NCBI GenBank assembly: GCA_018343915.1
Contig: JABRWF010000006.1
Span: forward strand, 2,790,001 to 2,854,000
Source: Agroathelia rolfsii
Lineage: Eukaryota; Basidiomycota; Agaricomycetes; Amylocorticiales; Amylocorticiaceae
DNA: 64,000 nt
Direction of reading: 5' to 3'
Shown: positions 1 to 11,234 of the stretch, one piece after another
How the letters are laid out: every line of letters begins with the position of its first letter
Numbering within the stretch: the first letter of the stretch is position 1
Position numbers and translations under genes: made by a program
Notes under the pieces: generated by a model
Databases searched by the model: none
What the model was told of the DNA's origin: nothing
Seen by the model: the letters and a program-made list of their open reading frames with translations, nothing else

Positions 1-194
1 TCAAAGTTGTCATATTCGTCATACTCATCTCCGTTTATCATGTCGGACCGCGTACGCGTCATATGCGGCACGCGAGTCGTATATGTATGCGCGAGTCGAC
101 CAGCTCTCATAACACAAAACAACGCGTTTCTTGCCATTCGAATCATCACCACCACCATCTATAGTTACTTTTATCGACGACTAAGACGACAACC
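1..194. other. 5' flank of the SDR gene
   Basis: No convincing gene. The stretch precedes the start codon of the short-chain dehydrogenase and probably holds its promoter and leader. It contains several CG-rich words (CACGCG, CGTACGCG) but no clear TATA box. Confidence 0.4.
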
Positions 195-1677
195 ATGGGC
201 GTTACACACTCTATGCTAAGCCAGGTATTTCCTCCTACGTCGCATTTTAGCGTCAATGATATTCCCGACCTATCCGGCAAAGTCATCATCGTAACCGGAG
301 GGTATGCCGGTATTGGCTTCTGGACGTCGAAGGTTGGCCCTGACTTCCATTCCCTGCTAATGCACACCTCTTGATCACAAAAGCTCTATTAGGCTCTCCT
401 TGAACATAATGCCAAAGTTTACCTTGCTGGACGCGACGCCGCAAAAGCTGAAAAGGCAATTGCCGACCTCAAACGAGAGACCGGCGGCAAGGAGGCACTA
501 TTTCTCAAAGTCGACCTGGCAGAATTGAAGTCTGTTAAGGCTGCTGGTCAAGAGTTTTTGAGGTGGGTCCCGTTTAGCTATTGCTTTATACATGCGTTAA
601 ATATGCTGCAACACAGTAAAGAAACTCGACTGGACGTCATCATTAACAATGGGTAATTTACATGTCTATGTAAGACATTCATGAGCAAACTGAAATTCAT
701 TATTTAGCGGTGTCATGAAGCCACCCATTGAGAAAGTAACGGCTGATGGTTACGACCTTCAGTGGGGTACTAACGTTCTCGGTACGCGCATATATCCAGA
801 AACTAGCTCTCAGAAACTAACCACATCCTCTAGGGCACTTTTACTTGACACGACTTCTCTTGCCCCTTTTGATTGAGACTGCAAAGACGAACCCCGATGG
901 AAAAGCAAGGATTGTCAACTTGTCCTCTTCAGCGGCGTATTTAGGAACACGTGAGTTTCTCTTCGAGCGCAAGTCAGTAATTGTCTAATTTCTCCATAAC
1001 AGTGCGCTTTGAGACTTTCAAAGACGGACCAAAGCGCAAAAAGAGAGCCTCTTGGGATCTCTATAACCAGAGCAAATTGGTACGTGTCATAGTTGACCAT
1101 TCTGGCAGCAGTCAAGCTTTTCATTAGGCTCTGGTGCTGATATAGCCTCACTGACCAGGGAAACGTCATTGTTGCTGATGAGTTACACAAGCGGTACAGC
1201 TCACAGGGAATTGTATCGACGTCCGTGAACCCAGGTACTTGTTACACTCAAATCCAAACTACCAAGCTAGCCTTTCTCACTTGATTTAATTTTGTAGGAA
1301 ACATTCGTAGCGAACTCCAACGACATCTGAGCGGTCTGGAGGCTGCTGTTATTGTGAGCCCTTTCTTTCATATACATAACTGAGCAAAAAAATAAACACC
1401 GCCCGCAACACAGAACAGGATAGTTTATGATACCCCTTACGGTGCCCTTACATCTCTTTGGGCTGCTACATCCCCTGAGACAGCCAACTTAGGAGGCGAG
1501 GTATGTCTCACTAACGTAAAACTTCTTGAGACGATCCTCAACTCATCATTTTTGTTATAGTTCCTTGTGCCCTGGGCCCGTCAAGGGCGCCTCTGGAAAT
1601 CAGCACGGGACCCTGTCCAGGCTCAGGAGGTTTGGACATGGCTGGAAGAACAGGTTCAAACCTTTGAATCCAGCTAA
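195..1677 (+). CDS. Short-chain dehydrogenase/reductase, WWOX/retinol-dehydrogenase-like
   Basis: NAD(P)H-dependent oxidoreductase of the classical SDR family; the substrate cannot be told from sequence. Ten exons give a 315-residue protein with all phases consistent: 195-332, 393-562, 617-652, 708-781, 834-950, 1003-1079, 1159-1234, 1298-1353, 1414-1500 and 1561-1677. Visible motifs are the Rossmann glycine motif TGGYAGIG near residue 34, the NNGG motif (IINNGGVMK), the catalytic serine in LSSSAAYLG, the catalytic YNQSK pair, and the VNPG turn after the active site. The length is normal for the fungal group related to retinol dehydrogenase and WW-domain oxidoreductase. The start at 195 gives a short N-terminus ([10 protein letters not shown]) before the Rossmann fold and is the first in-frame ATG. 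It sits in tandem with the sulfite oxidase gene, 0.9 kb downstream. Confidence 0.9.
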
Positions 1678-2575
1678 GCTAGTACGTAAGGCTCTAAAAT
1701 AATACCTTCAAATTTATACCACATATGCGATTGTTATTTCTTTGTTGTAGGTACAATATGAATGGACTGAAGAACTTGAACATGTTAGTGACTGGTACAT
1801 GAATACAGATAACACATGTATGAATTGGAGGGGAAAAAACAAGTGTATCTCGTATGTATGATTTTATTTGTTTTCCTGATAAAAACTCAACCGGTCAATG
1901 ACCAGTAACGGCTCGAGTTATCTGCCCCGTGCCAATGGTAAGATGATGTCTTAGCTAATCATGCGGACGATGTCATCCGGAAGCTTTTGATGTCATGGCA
2001 AGCGTGGTTCTGGTGCACTTCGAACTCTTCTCAGAACACGGTGACAAGAAAAGGACTCGGACAAGCCATCTACACCCACGGGTTTGCGACGGCTTCAAGT
2101 CAAGGCCTTATCCAGCTCTTATCCCCAGCATTTGTTCCGACTCGGATATGCTCCTATCACGATATTAAAAGCTATGTTTGTTTGGCGCAAATTCGAGCTC
2201 ACGAGTTCCCCCGACTCACATGTAAACTCAACAAGGTTCTTGATGCTAACTGGGAAATGCTCAGGCGTCGATTTGCGTTACGGCTCTTAAGCACGGCAGC
2301 CTCGATGGGCTGATAAGTAGTATATCGCTACTGTCAAATTCCATGTACAGAGTGTCGTGGCTGTTACATATGACCATATGCATTTACTCAAAGAATTGGT
2401 TCAGCATTGTGATATATTAAGATTGTGATGGGCAGCCAGCTGATGTCAGGGGTCTTTTCGGGCTACAATTACAACTAGAATATCACCACCATCATGTGCC
2501 CGGATCGCCTGGACCGGTTTATACATAAATCTTAGAACCTTCGCTTGCGGTCACACACCCCTTCCTCCCACTACC
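1678..2575. other. Intergenic region between SDR and sulfite oxidase genes
   Basis: No gene with recognisable protein features. Small open frames (for example 1987-2313) lack family motifs and plausible introns. A short frame around 1750-1855 reads protein-like but is isolated and may be a relic. A TATA-like word (TTTATACATAAA) lies about 55 bp before the next start codon. Confidence 0.4.
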
Positions 2576-4828
2576 ATGGCTGAACAAGAATCTACCCCTC
2601 TATCTCAAGAGGCTAAGGATGAAGCGCAGCATCAGTTCTCGGAAGAGCGATTGGGTTGGAGAGGGTAGGCTAATCTTTTGTCGAACAACACCATCTAATT
2701 TTGAGCTTTTTATCTAGGTATATCGAGTGGGAGGAGTATCCGGAGAAAAAGGAGATAGCGCACAAACTTCTTGCTGCAAAGAAATTTTCTCAATTCCCAG
2801 GTTCATATCCTCATTTCACTTTTTGGGGGTAAAACATAATCTGATTCAAACTGTCCAACATGTTAGAGTTCCAATTAGTCCCGCTTCCGAACACGAATCC
2901 TATCATCATCGGCCGTCGTTGGAAGGAATACCATGAAACCCTTGGTCTACGCGATATCGTCGACTTCAGCTGGCAGATAGTCCAAAAGGAGAAGCCAGAT
3001 ATGATTCATGTTTTAGATTTCCCATATAACGGCGAGACACCTAGGGAGGAGCTCATGGCAAACAAACTCACAGATAACAAGCTTCACTTGTCAGGGTTAT
3101 CTCTTGATCTAGCTTGAATGTCTTATCTCACAAATCACACAGTGTTCGAAACCATGGAGGTGTTCCAGAAATCGATCCTGATGCTTTTGAATTAGAAGTC
3201 GGGGGACTAGTGAACAAGCCCGTAAAGATCTCACTCAAGGACCTGATGAATCCCGAGTTGTTCCCGTGAGTATTTGCACTTTATGTCTAGTTTGCAACAT
3301 TACATTCTGAATTTGTATATTTAGACAGGAGAATGTCACAGTCACACTTCAATGCAGTGGAACCCGCCGGCTTGAGCAGATCCAACAATATCCTGGTGAC
3401 GGCGATGAGCTCATTAACGCTCCATGGGGCGAAGGTGCCATGTACGCTCGTCCAAGTCGATTTTTCCAACCAACCCATGTTGCTTACATCCCTTTCACGA
3501 TAGTGGCACCGCTGTCTATCGTGGTGTGCCCCTCAAGAAAGTCATCAAACGCGCTTGCGGTGGCATCTTGCCCGAGTGTAAACATGTAGAATTTATTGGA
3601 GCTGACACTTACTTCAAGTATACTTATCCGCCATTATTTCGTGATGACCCATATCTCAATGATTTTACCATCAAGGAAATTGAATGTCTACAACTATGCT
3701 GTATCCGTTCCCTGGCGCAAAGTCCGTGCCAACGAGGAGGTGTTGTTGGCTTGGGAGATGAACGGCGAGCCTCTGCCCAAGATCCACGGTTATCCACTGC
3801 GAGTTGTTGTCACGGGATATATCGGCGCCCGTAGCGTCAAATGGCTTTACAAGATCAACTGCATCTCGGAGCCCACCTTGGCACCCGTCCAAAGTAAAGA
3901 ATATATATACTACACACCACAGGTAAGGACGCCTAATATTATGATAATTGATTTCTATTTCTAATGTACGATATACGTAGATTGGCAAGCAGAACACAAA
4001 GTATTCAAATGGCTTCTCTATCGGTCAAATGCCCGTTGCGTATGTAAAGTGTCCTGCTTCTCGAGATATAATCACTCAAGTCATTTGCAGGAGTGCAATC
4101 ATGGCTCCTTTAGATAAACAAGTTATTGTCCATGATGGTAAAATCGCTCTCAAAGGCTGGGCATACAGCGGAGGAGGCAATTGGGTTGAGCGTGTTGAAG
4201 TTTCTCCAGATGGGTATGGTCATAACCAGTATACTTTTCAAGGGCAGTTTCTGATGTGAAGACCTTAACAAAGCGGTCATGTTTGGTACCAAGTTCCAGA
4301 AGAAAACCTTACCGAAAAGGTCTGTTGATAGGTCATGATCAGACAATGGCCTCATGCTTAACATACCCTGAACAGCATTACCATGCCTGGAGGCTTTGGC
4401 ACGTTGAACTCCCCGTAGATGCGGAGGGTTGGCTGGAATTCTGCGTACGTACGTGGGATTCTAGTAACAATACTCAGCCGACCTTTGTGCGCTCTGCTTG
4501 GAAGTACGTATTGTTTCATCGCATGTTTAATATAAACGTAGACTGATGTCTATACCTCATTTACAGTTGGGATCTTCACGTAACGTCTTCTGCCCATCGC
4601 ATCAAGCTCTACAGTGTGAACAAGTCTCGTCCGTCTACTGCTGCCCGACTCAAACAACTGGAAGAAAATGGTGAAACGTAAGTGGACGGAATTCTGGTAC
4701 TGTGAATGGATTATTGATACTCTAGCACTAGTTTGGAACCTCTGACGAGGCCCGTTGAATTCAATCTGGAATCAGATGAAGATTTCCTTGCTCATATGCG
4801 CAAGTATCCTAGAGAGCCCTTGAACTGA
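2576..4828 (+). CDS. Sulfite oxidase-type molybdopterin oxidoreductase
   Basis: Predicted molybdenum-cofactor enzyme of the sulfite oxidase family, oxidising sulfite to sulfate. Thirteen exons with consistent phases give 519 residues: 2576-2664, 2718-2800, 2867-3089, 3143-3265, 3325-3441, 3504-3617, 3676-3922, 3981-4039, 4091-4213, 4274-4319, 4376-4503, 4567-4677 and 4732-4828. The substrate-pocket motif FVRNHGGVP and the molybdenum-ligand cysteine in TLQCSGTRR are present. They are followed by the conserved YNYAVSVPWRKV and the basic GYIGARSVKWL stretch. The C-terminal half (AYSGGGNWVERVEVSPDG and a WxLW/FVRSAW region) matches the Ig-like dimerisation domain. There is no N-terminal cytochrome b5 domain and no obvious mitochondrial presequence, as in several fungal and plant enzymes. 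Animal-type mitochondrial localisation is therefore not supported. A nitrate reductase is less likely because the heme and FAD domains are absent. Confidence 0.92.
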
Positions 4829-5105
4829 ATGGGTTGCACTGGGCTAGAGATCTGGCTACTATATTACTAACGGCGAAAGCTGAAATCCGTATGATCGTTA
4901 CGAGAAAGTAATGTAATTTAATTACATGATAAGGACAAGAAAGCGATTAAAACAGAAAACCAATGCTCGATGGGAGAGGAAATCACAAAGTTCAAGTTTC
5001 CATGCATGACAGTGTAAAACCAAGAAACGTAAAACTAACAGGCCTTACGAGATTTCTATGAAGTGCAGCAGTCTAAAGGCATCTAAAATACATAAAAAAC
5101 ACTAT
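4829..5105. other. Convergent 3' region
   Basis: Short non-coding stretch between the sulfite oxidase stop and the stop of the following minus-strand gene. It presumably holds both 3' UTRs; AT-rich words suit polyadenylation but no single signal stands out. Confidence 0.4.
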
Positions 5106-6326
5106 TCAGGCGGAAACATGGACGGTGGAACCCCCTTCAAATGATTCCACATCGGCTGATGTTGGTTGCGAGACTGCATCTAGGTGCTGAGACTCCGTCT
5201 GAGCTAACCACGCCGTTCCCTGGTCAAACATGTCTCTATCCGGAAACAGCTCGACGATTTCGCATCTAATACCCTCTGTCTCGAGTAGATAGGTGCGTTG
5301 CAATTCGCGCTTTCCTGCAGCACTTATACGTGTAATGGCTTCAAGAAGGGTAAAATTAGGAGGGCGCTGAAGATGGCGAAACAGTTGACCGATGGCAAAT
5401 CCTTCGTCAAGAAGTAAGCGTTCACATGTTGGAGATGTTAGAGTGACACTTGATGTTGCGATGCAGACAACTCGCTCGGAACAAACGAGATGGACCTGTC
5501 GTGCTTGTGTTATTGGATTAGACACAGAAGCAGGGATGTCACGGGGAGAGGTATCAGCATAGATACGTTGAATATTAATGGGCCGGCCAAAGAATGCGCT
5601 ATATGTAGGTATATTGAGTTTTTCTTGTCTAAATACAGGTGAATTGTCATAATAACCTTAAAAGACGTTGCAAATCGCCTTGAGCAGCAATGATAATACG
5701 TTCAACACCGGTAGTATCGTATGGACCGACATTCAACTGAGAATTGGGTTAGTCAAAGAACCCACATTCAGTGAAAGTTGAACCAACTTCGACATTGGTC
5801 GTCGAGGGACTAAAAGAATCAACACAAGCTTGAGTAGGCATTGGAATAGCGTAACCGTCTACGTCAATATGCAGACAGGAGTATATATGACACAACGAGG
5901 AAGAACCAGATATTTGAGAGTGTGCGTGCACAGTATTATAGCAATAGAGGCTGATTCAAATAGTTGGAATATACTGTCCCCAAAGGGTATGCCAATGACG
6001 CTAGTCCTTTTCTGTTTTACACGGTTCCGTATGTGTAAACCGGGCAGTGTCTGTTATCAACCTTGTTCTTGTCCAATATTAACTACCATCACTGTATTTC
6101 GGACATCACGTCAACATGCTTACCGTGCGATTACGGTGTTTGAGGTGGGTTCGATAAGTGTCAAAGCTGGAGTAAAGCGTGGACCAAATTGTCCGCTCGA
6201 CTCGGAAGGGACGGAACGGACAATTTGCACCCCGAAGGAAGACTCAACCGGGTGGTATCTGAAAAATCCGGGAGTGTCGACAAAACGTAACCCACACTCT
6301 GGAGTTTCTCAGGGAGAAGCACCATT
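5106..6326 (-). CDS. Uncharacterised protein resembling fungal UTRA/chorismate-lyase-like proteins; 5' exons unresolved
   Basis: The two 3' exons are well supported: 5598-5106 and 5736-5657, joined by a 58-nt intron. They read GVERIIIAAQGDLQRLL-SAFFGRPINIQRIY, then an extended beta-rich stretch (ARQVHLVCSERVVCIATSSV) and a DEGFAIGQLFRHL segment, ending in an acidic tail. This order (AAQGDLQR, a VxxATSxV strand, then GIGQLFR) matches my recollection of fungal proteins with a UTRA or chorismate-lyase-like fold. I cannot name an activity. An exon ending near 5788 (phase 0, with a TGACTAAC branch site in the following intron) is likely. Further upstream an open stretch at 6300-6124 ends in a good donor (GTAAGC) and may be an earlier exon. 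The true start is unknown; an ATG at 6326 is only a candidate. Confidence 0.45.
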
Positions 6327-6386
6327 CCTACCAATACTTCTACCAACCGCTTTACTTTGAGCAAAAGGATTGGTAAAAGCAAGTAT

Positions 6387-6423
6387 CACGTGACCATGTT
6401 CTAGCGGCAAAGTATGTCACGTG
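6387..6423. promoter_or_regulatory. Two CACGTG palindromes 31 bp apart
   Basis: CACGTG occurs at 6387-6392 and 6418-6423, each within a slightly longer similar context (TATCACGTGACC and TGTCACGTGGTC). This is the core recognised by bHLH regulators such as Pho4/Cbf1-type factors. The pair lies just upstream of the candidate start of the minus-strand gene. No functional evidence is available. Confidence 0.35.
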
Positions 6424-6752
6424 GTCAACGCTCTTTACCAAAAGGGATTTGTCACGAGATTGGTAGGAACGACCATAGACAACATTGATATTACGTAATA
6501 TTAGCTGTCACATGTACCTTGAAACTAGTGAGCGGCTCTTACTGGAACACAGTCATAGAAAATGTCACTTCTTGGCAGTCACTCATTCGCCCAGCAAACT
6601 TGAAGGTATCTTCCAAGTTCCAACTCGGTGACAAAGTACCTTCAATGGCTGACAATGAAGCGCGTGCTATATCGCAATGGGAGATAGCAGAATATTCAAG
6701 TGGGCATGGAAGCCCTCATTGTTGCGCTCGGACTCGGATTGATGCAAAAAAT

Positions 6753-6833
6753 TTGCTGCAACGGAGAATCGAACTCCGGGCGGGTCGAGCTTATTAAATG
6801 GCAACGACCCAGGTTACCACTACCCCACTGCAG
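6753..6833 (-). tRNA. trnG-GCC: tRNA-Gly (GCC anticodon) with about 10-nt intron
   Basis: Read on the minus strand, the sequence folds as a cloverleaf. The 7-bp acceptor stem is GCTGCAG/TTGCAGC (one G-T pair), the D-arm is GGGT/ACCT, the anticodon stem GGTCG/CGACC, and the T-arm CGGAG/CTCCG with loop TTCGATT. The discriminator base is A. Between the anticodon-stem halves are 17 nt, so a 7-nt loop with GCC anticodon plus a canonical intron of about 10 nt immediately after position 37. A T6 run directly downstream (plus-strand A run at 6745-6750) fits a Pol III terminator. The intron requires the SEN endonuclease, whose SEN15 subunit is encoded at 20.8 kb. Confidence 0.88.
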
Positions 6834-7031
6834 CTTTAAGATAGTAAAATGCAAAAGACCGTCATCATTGCTATATTAATCAAACACTGTTGCAAATTGT
6901 CGTTTATTTATCATCTATTGTCCATGCTTTATCCCGTAAATAAAAAGACTATTGTAAGTGCGTACTAAGAGAAACAGAAAATGATAGACGGGCTAGTCAC
7001 ACAAAAGTGCTGGATTTCAGGTGATTCGTTC

Positions 7032-8838
7032 CTACAATCTCTCCTTCATCAACTCGCCCTCATAATGCCACCACTCCTCTGCAACTGCCTCCGCATCGTA
7101 TCCAAATTGTATGATATTCCTACTTTTATCCGCCCACTGATTAGGATTTCCATTATGTCCACATATCACACCACCTTCCTGACGAGAATCGGCTTCCATA
7201 GCTTGACGCATGGCCATATCACGTGCTCGTTGTTCGTTTCCATCTGAAAGATGGAATATCTTCTGGTTGAGGGTAGAAGAAGTTTGAGTAGCTGCAGTAC
7301 GAGGGAGGCGCAAAGATTGGTATGCCTCTAGTAAGGGCTTGATTTCGACGCGCGAGGATACACGCGAGAAAAGGTTGCCAAGCACAGCGGCGTCCTCAAT
7401 TGCCATTGCAGCTCCTTGTGCGCGGTAAGGCTGTCATGACTATTCGGTAAACAACGTCAAACAGAAATAAGGAGTATAAAACTGACTAGCATAGGATGGC
7501 ATGCATCACCTAGGAGGACAATGCGTCCTGCCAAATGCATCCAGGTTGGCAAGGGATTCCTATCCATGAGACGCCATTTCATGGTTGATTGCACATGACT
7601 CAGTAATCTCCTTACACTTGTGACACAAAAATGAAGATTTAGTTCAAGAAATGCGTTAAATAGTCTGCAGAACGCACCGGGGCTCGAAGTCGCTAAAGTC
7701 GTCTCTCATTTTGTCTGCATTGCCTTCAGCGGTCCATGATTCGACAGATTCATCGTCAGGATGAAGCAGAACAAGATTGTATTCTTGTTTGGCACGCTGT
7801 GTTTTATAGTGAATATGATATAACACAGAGTGAGCCGACTTCACTCACAATGTTGTATCCCATAATATGTCTTTTGGGTGCCATCCATGCCGTCATCATT
7901 GGGTGTTCAACGAGCAGCCTAAGCTCTGGATCATCAAGCAAAACTGAGGTAGGAACTACAGCACGGTATGCTGCATCGCCGGTTGGCTTAGGTGGGGTTT
8001 TCCCTCCCAGAACTATCGTTTGAACTAGGCTTTTAATGCCGTCGGCGCCAATGATCAGATCGCCAGGTATGATTTCGCCACCCCTCAGAGTGACGCTTGG
8101 CTTTGGGTCAGTGAATAGATTAGTTTCGCCTGGCTCAATGCCAACGACGGCAGAGTTCAGGCGTAGCTCTACGTTCTCCAGAGGAACCGTAATATCATAC
8201 ATCAATTTATGGAGGTCGGCACGATGTATATGATAGTACGGCGCGCTGAACTCGCGTTCTATAGATTCTCCCCATGTAGTATAACCGATGCGTTCACCAG
8301 TACAATATCGTAAGAATTGGATGCCTTCAGGGATCACAGCGAGCTTCTCCAGCTGAGGACCAAGTCCCCAACGGATGAGTAGACGCGATATATTAGGCGA
8401 AACTTGTATACCGGCGCCTACTTCACCGATTTCCGAGCTTGCCTCTAAGATCGTAATTTTGTGACCAGATCGAGCCAAACAGTGGGCTGCAGCTAGTCCA
8501 CCTAGTCCACATCCAACGATGATAACATGTAAGGAAAGGGGCGCTTGTTTGTTATGATAGAGCTCTCCACCCTATGATCCAAGTCATATTAGAAGATACA
8601 AAGACAACACCCAAGGGATATCAGCTAAGCTTACACGAGTTTTAGGTTGCGAGGTGGTATCTTCGCAGGGCGGAACATATGGTTCATCCTAAGCATAGCT
8701 TTAGACATCTATTACCAGCATTTCACGATATCGTCATACCTTAGTAGCAATATCAAACGTGAACTTTTCGTCAAAATTCACGTCGTTAGGTGGTGATGGC
8801 GGAAAACCAAGGAGAGAGTTGAGGAAAGTATTGATCAT
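7032..8838 (-). CDS. FAD-dependent monooxygenase, salicylate hydroxylase-like (group A flavoprotein)
   Basis: Aromatic-ring hydroxylase family protein using FAD and NAD(P)H; the substrate is not determinable. The dinucleotide-binding motif reads VIIVGCGLGGLAAAHCLA followed by a beta strand ending in the acidic residue of ILEAS. The DG motif appears as GDLIIGADGIKS, and the second FAD motif as GRIVLLGDACHPM, then YRAQGAAMAIEDAAVL. The C-terminus is ordinary for the family. Several short introns split the gene (for example around 8640-8740, 7850-7790 and 7480-7420). The predicted start (MINTFLNSLLGF at 8838) gives an N-terminal extension of about 55 residues before the FAD motif, rich in proline and acidic residues. 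It sits alone, downstream of a 1.5-kb gap. Confidence 0.88.
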
Positions 8839-10305
8839 ACTGAGACTCTGTTAAATGGGGAATATTCAGGGTTCTTGACTGGAGTACGCCCGATATTATA
8901 TCTTGGTGAAGGTATGGATAGAGTCAGTTATTAATCGTGAGAGTGGCCCTCTTTCGATCCGAATTGGATGGGGATGGGGAGGTAGCGAGTGAATATAGGC
9001 AATAATGCCGTTTTGACCCTCCACGGGCGCTTTGAGACGAAGATAGGGCCATCCACTAACAGTCCGACACACACATCACCGGGATGTCATCGATGGTACA
9101 TGATATGATCAGAATCTAGAGCTGTTTTTGTGAATCCTAGTCCTTAATAAATGTACATGTGCCATAGAACAGTTAGTCTGCAATCATAGCGTGTGCGGTC
9201 TTGTTCAGGTTGTTCATGAACGTTCATGCACTTCTATTTGGCGCAAACTTCGTATTTTAGCAGCTATAATTCTATTCCAGTCAGGATCATTGCCATCGCA
9301 GAACCAGTGGGTATCGAGCAAGAATAAGATTATACTAGGCTACGTGTATCATTTGAGTTCGGAGAAATGGAAGATTTCAGACAAGGGCGTGCACAGAGAA
9401 GAGATTGGAGTCCGAGGACCCTCCACATGACCTTTTGGGTTAAACTCCGATTGAGACATAATTGAGGGGCTTGTCATCAAAATCGATAAACACGTCATTA
9501 GCTCACGCCTCACGCTCAGTGGAAAGCGAAGTCGGACTAATTGTACCAAAGACGATATTTACGACTACTGGGTTTTAGTGCGAGCCCACAATCGTCGCAA
9601 TTTAGTTGCAAATGCCATTATTGGTATAATGAATCTTCACTTTTTATCAAGGTTTACGGGCCAGTGACCGCATGTAAATAGTTCTGGCCAGCATAATCTC
9701 CCAGGGTGTTGGTGCTTCGAACTCAGTTTAATGAGGATATTATTAGGAAGGTATGTATGAGAAGGGAAAGGGAAAAAAAAAGAAGCATGATATGTGTCGT
9801 GAGATGGTTGAGTGGCGGACCCAGGGAAGAGCTGGGAGAAGGCATTGCAAAAGTGAACTTGAAGAAAAACGGAAAGATAAATAACAAATGTAAAACTACA
9901 GATATACCATGGTTGATTAGTCAGTCCAAAAAATGTCCATATCTTCAAAGAAAGAAGGAGGAAAGGGTAAAAATGTTAACAGTTCGCCCATAGAATAGAT
10001 GGCCATCTATAACTCAGACCTTTCTTCCCAACCCCGGGAAAAACGAGTGAATGTAAAGTGGCATCTTCCCTAACCTTGCCCGGGACATGAACTCAAACCG
10101 CTCTAAGCCTTACCGCACTCCAGTTTCTCTTCACCTGATGGGTTTAACATCCAGAGAACCAAATCAGGAATGGTCGAGCTAAACTCGTGTTCCCGAAGTT
10201 ATGTGGTGAACGAGACGACTTGAACACAGCCACAACCACGAAAAGGTGTCATTTCGTAGGGAGAAGGGAGATGGAGGAGGCGAGGATAAGAGGAGTTGCA
10301 TCGCA
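8839..10305. other. 1.5-kb intergenic region
   Basis: It lies upstream of the FAD monooxygenase and downstream of the Rho GTPase gene. Open frames here are short and mutually overlapping, with no motifs. I see no RNA gene that folds convincingly. Confidence 0.4.
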
Positions 10306-11234
10306 TTATACGACCAAGCATCCCTTTTGCCTGACCTTCTTTGACCAGCGACCTTTCATACTCTCGCGCAAGGCAAGATTAAACACTTCGGCAACACCTG
10401 CCCCAGTCTTGGCCGAGCACTCGACATATCGTGCACCGATTTCACGTGCGACAGCGGCGCCTTGCTCGTGACTGACGGGTGTCTGACCTTGAGCGCTAAG
10501 CATGCGACGAGTGTGTTCATCCCGTCTTAGATCTGTCTTGGTTGCCACTAGAATAAGTGGAGTGCCCTCGCAAAAATGAGCTACTTCGGGGTACCACTGG
10601 GGGAGAAGGGAATACGTGTTAGTAGGATTGCTTCGATGGAAAAGGAATGGTGATGAAAGGAATACGAGGGTAACATAGCGATACCCATCAGAGACGTGTA
10701 ATCGAACAGAGTCCGGTTGTATAAGGCAACGAAAATGGGTAGGTACCTTGTCTTGTACGTTCGCCAGGCTCGTTGGGAAGTCAACGGAGAATACGATAAG
10801 AATGACGTTACTCTCTGGGTAACTTAGTGGACGTAATCGGTCGTATTCCTCCTGGCCGGCCGTGTCCCATAGAGCAAGTTCGATGAGTTTACCCTCGAAA
10901 TTCACCTGAGTGACATAATTTTCAAACACTGTGGGGATGTACGCCTAATGATGTAGATAGTATAGGCAATGGCAGTGAACAGAACATCCCAAAATTCTAA
11001 CATGAGTATGTCTTCTCGGAGTAAGTAAGATATCAACGGACGAACCTCTGGAAATCGGTTCTCGGCATAGACAATCAGGAGGCATGTCTTTCCACATCCA
11101 CCTATGAATTTGAAATAGATATACACATAAAAAAGACATTCTGTTTGGTAGATGATATACAGAGCATACACACCATCGCCGACGACTACTAGTTTACGAC
11201 TTAGGTCGATACGTGGCCTTGATGACATGCTCAT
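10306..11234 (-). CDS. Rho-family small GTPase
   Basis: Membrane-anchored GTP switch controlling actin, polarity or cell-wall synthesis. Visible elements in order are: the P-loop GDGGCGKT, switch I as [11 protein letters not shown], switch II as [18 protein letters not shown], the Rho-typical WYPEVAHFC, the base-binding TKTD, the SAK loop CSAKTGAGV, a basic stretch, and the C-terminal CAAX box CLVV for prenylation. Four to five short introns interrupt it, one inside the P-loop (after GDG). The length of about 190-195 residues is normal. Three points are slightly unusual: Gly replaces the common Ala in GDGACGKT, switch I has A-Y-I instead of V-Y-V, and TKTD replaces the common KKDL. The subgroup (Rho1/2/3) cannot be assigned safely. 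ATGs at 11234 and 11228 are both possible starts. Confidence 0.92.

Noticed and set aside
1987..2313. Plus-strand frame of 108 codons after the SDR gene
   Set aside because: No similarity or motif recognised, no neighbouring exons; retained as intergenic.
5830..6360. Plus-strand open frame of 176 codons
   Set aside because: It lies opposite the better-supported minus-strand gene, has no motif and no plausible introns.
10060..10135. Possible tRNA-like sequence (GGGACATGAACTC)
   Set aside because: The T-arm and acceptor stems cannot be paired into a cloverleaf on either strand.
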